From Azadirachta indica (taxonomy: Eukaryota > Streptophyta > Magnoliopsida > Sapindales > Meliaceae), in contig CM040451.1 in the NCBI GenBank assembly GCA_022749755.1, forward strand, positions 8,197,871 to 8,261,870: a stretch of DNA of 64,000 nucleotides, written 5' to 3'. This document shows, one piece after another, positions 62,018-64,000 of the stretch; position 1 is the stretch's first letter, and every line of letters begins with the position of its first letter. A model generated the notes under the pieces. It was not told the origin of the DNA, made no database searches, and worked only from the letters and a program-made list of their open reading frames with translations. Position numbers and translations under genes: made by a program.

Positions 62018-62635
62018 TAATGGATGAAAACTGGAAAATTTATGATCCTAATCCAGATAGTAAGATCGTTTTCAATCCACTTAATTTGAATAGATATTTT
62101 CTATATCATAATTATTGTGAGGAAATGTCGACAATAATTAATCTTGGGCAGCTTATTTGTGAAAATGTATGTATAGCCAAAAACGAACCCCACCTAAAAT
62201 CTAGTAAGTTTTCATCATTCAAGTTAACTCTATAGTAATAAGATCAGCTAAGCCCTATTTGGCTACTTTTGGAGCAACTATTCATAGGCATTATGGAGAA
62301 ATCCTTTACAAAAGGGATACATTAGTTGTATTTATATATGAAAAATCGAGATATGGTGATATTGTGCAAGGTCTTCCAAGTGTAGAACATGTGTGTGATG
62401 TGCATTCGAATGATTCAATATTGATGAACCTAGAAAAGAGAGTTGAGGGTTGGAACGCGCATATAACTAAAATTCTTGAAATTCCTTGGGGATTCTTAAT
62501 TGATGCTGAGCTAACTATAGTGCAAAGTGCTATCTCTTTGGTTAATAAGATCCAAAAGGTTTATTGATTGCAGGGTTTGCAAATCTATAATAGGCAAATA
62601 GAAATTATTGTACATCAAATAACATCAAAAGTCTC
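62018..62635 (+). pseudogene. rpoC2: Nuclear copy of plastid rpoC2 fragment (NUPT)
   Basis: rpoC2 encodes the beta'' subunit of the plastid-encoded RNA polymerase. Two frames here match the central part of that protein. 62020-62235 gives '[20 protein letters not shown]' and [20 protein letters not shown]. After a shift and stops near 62235, 62250-62567 gives '[20 protein letters not shown]', '[16 protein letters not shown]', '[20 protein letters not shown]', [15 protein letters not shown] and [12 protein letters not shown] stop follows, then LQIYNRQIEIIVHQITSKV to about 62635. Only about 200 of well over 1000 residues are present and no other plastid gene flanks it. Many replacements and the frameshift mean an old nuclear insertion, not organelle DNA. 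Confidence 0.9.
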
Positions 62636-64000
62636 ATGAATTGCCACCCCTATTTTGTGTGATTTAACCGGGGACCTCATTTTTAAAGTTTTTAGTTCAA
62701 GTCCTACAACATGAGGGGACTACGGGGTATATGAGCATAAAAATCTCACATATTTTGAATAAAATTAATAAGTGAGTCATAAGAATAATTATTAAATTCA
62801 TAACTGATTTATGGTGTAATATCTAATATTTTTAAAAAAAATTAATTGGAAAAAGATGAATCTTGCAATATTTGATTGGTTTGGGTTTGAAGAAAATTCC
62901 ATAAGCCCAAATTACTAAGCTTATATTGGTCCAACAGGGAGATAATAATGAATTAAAGGTGCATTTGGTGTCACAGAATGAACTATATTGAATTGTCGTG
63001 GACTGAATTATATTGTATTGGAAAAAATTTAATAAAATACTATGTTTAGTATGTCATTAAGCTATAAAATATTAAATATGTAAAAATTATTTATTTTATT
63101 ATTTGATTATATATTATTATTTTTATTAAAATTAAATAATTAAATGTTAATCACCAAAAATACCACTTTCTATCCTTTAATGCTATGGGTCGCAGTCAGT
63201 TGTCATCTATTTAGGTTACCATAGGTATCATTAAACTATTATTGAACGTTCTATCTAATGGTATCATTATTACTATTGTTTGAGAAATCGGTCACCGTAA
63301 ATTTGAAGTTGAACTTTTGACTTTCAAAAATTTAACTTTAAATTTATGATAATAGTTTCTCCAACAGAGATCATAATAACACTATTGTATAAAGCGTTCA
63401 ATAAAAATTCTAGTGATATTTATGATAATTCGAACGATGGGTGATGGGCAGCAGTGAATAATGCTTTATTGCCATTTACGACCAATAAGTAGTGAGTAGG
63501 TGTAAAAAATTTTAAAAATTATTAATATTAAAAAATAATAGAAAAGAATAGTATAGACTAGACTTGACCCGTAAGGAAGTGTTCTAGAATATATTCATTA
63601 TTTATTCAGTCCTGTGCATGCAAAAAAATTTACCAAAAATTATATAAATTTTTTTTTGTGTAGAATGGGAAATTAATACAAGCTAGATCCGCAAGCAAAA
63701 CACACATAAAGGGATAATCAAGGGTATGCTCGTCAGAGAAAAAATTAAAATAACTAACACGGATCTCATCTCCTAAAATCTAGGAGGTGCAAGTGAGCTG
63801 ATTGATAATAGACATATAGAAGGTTGAAGAACATCGAGAGAGCCAATAGGGGAGCTATACTTCTCTAATTAAGAAAACTATTAATAATTGGAGATAACAC
63901 ATCATGAATTAGCTGGTGAGTGTTTGACATACTACTCTAGAGGCAGGTAAGAAGATTTAAACAATAATTTGGGCTTTGCCCACCGCTTACATTTTTTTTT
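62636..64000. other. Intergenic DNA right of the NUPT
   Basis: 62680-62730 contains AGTTCAAGTCC, a possible Pol III B box of a SINE tail, without a clear A box. 63650-64000 is less AT-rich ('ggaggtgcaagtgagctgat', 'gagccaataggggagctata') and could be a retroelement untranslated region. No gene was recognised before the window ends. Confidence 0.35.

Overview
This window looks like nuclear DNA of a flowering plant, probably a eudicot. It is strongly AT-rich and full of decayed Ty1/Copia LTR retrotransposons and MITEs. It carries plant-specific families: berberine-bridge-enzyme-like (BBE-like) oxidases, a non-specific lipid-transfer protein, a DUF3537 membrane protein, an LRR exon with plant splice signals, and a nuclear copy of plastid rpoC2. 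I cannot name the species from the sequence.

The only substantial host-gene content is a cluster of BBE-like genes, all on the minus strand: copy A (5221-7326), copy B (31534-33202), copy C (36697-38341), copy D (46920-48549) and a 5' stub E (about 41973-42053). All are intronless where readable. They begin with the same Ser-rich signal peptide and share a proximal promoter module: a W-box, then a near-palindrome, then a TATA box, all within about 110 bp of the ATG. Every copy is interrupted as printed. A has two shifts, a lost flavin-linking Cys and a perfect 4 x 145 bp internal expansion. B has one extra T near the C-terminus. C has two single-base losses. D has many stops and deletions. 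B and C are each one or two bases from an intact frame, so assembly error must be excluded before calling them dead. Flanks are shared too: downstream of A and B (3.58 and 29.94 kb) and upstream of A, C, D and E. This points to repeated unequal crossing over.

Between A and B (about 8-30 kb) lies transposon territory. A composite repeat occurs twice (about 10985-19030 and 20232-25895). One copy is split by a 5.55-kb Copia element and the other contains a second decayed Copia element. Both carry the same nested MITE and a CAG/CTG hairpin minisatellite. A short spliced-looking frame of unknown function sits between the two repeat copies, and a further Copia gag fragment follows. Upstream of A there is a truncated Copia 5' end. 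Between C and D, a Copia element with non-canonical TA...TA LTR ends and a clean 5-bp target duplication sits just upstream of stub E.

Right of D (about 50-64 kb) there are single-copy relics: a LINE RNase H fragment, a DUF3537 pseudogene with two introns still visible, an nsLTP pseudogene whose 3' tail is repeated in tandem, a long AT-rich stretch without genes, a CACTA terminus, a Copia LTR fragment, an isolated 72-bp LRR exon, a hAT-type MITE with exact 8-bp target duplications, and a plastid rpoC2 fragment. Nothing here clearly encodes an intact protein.
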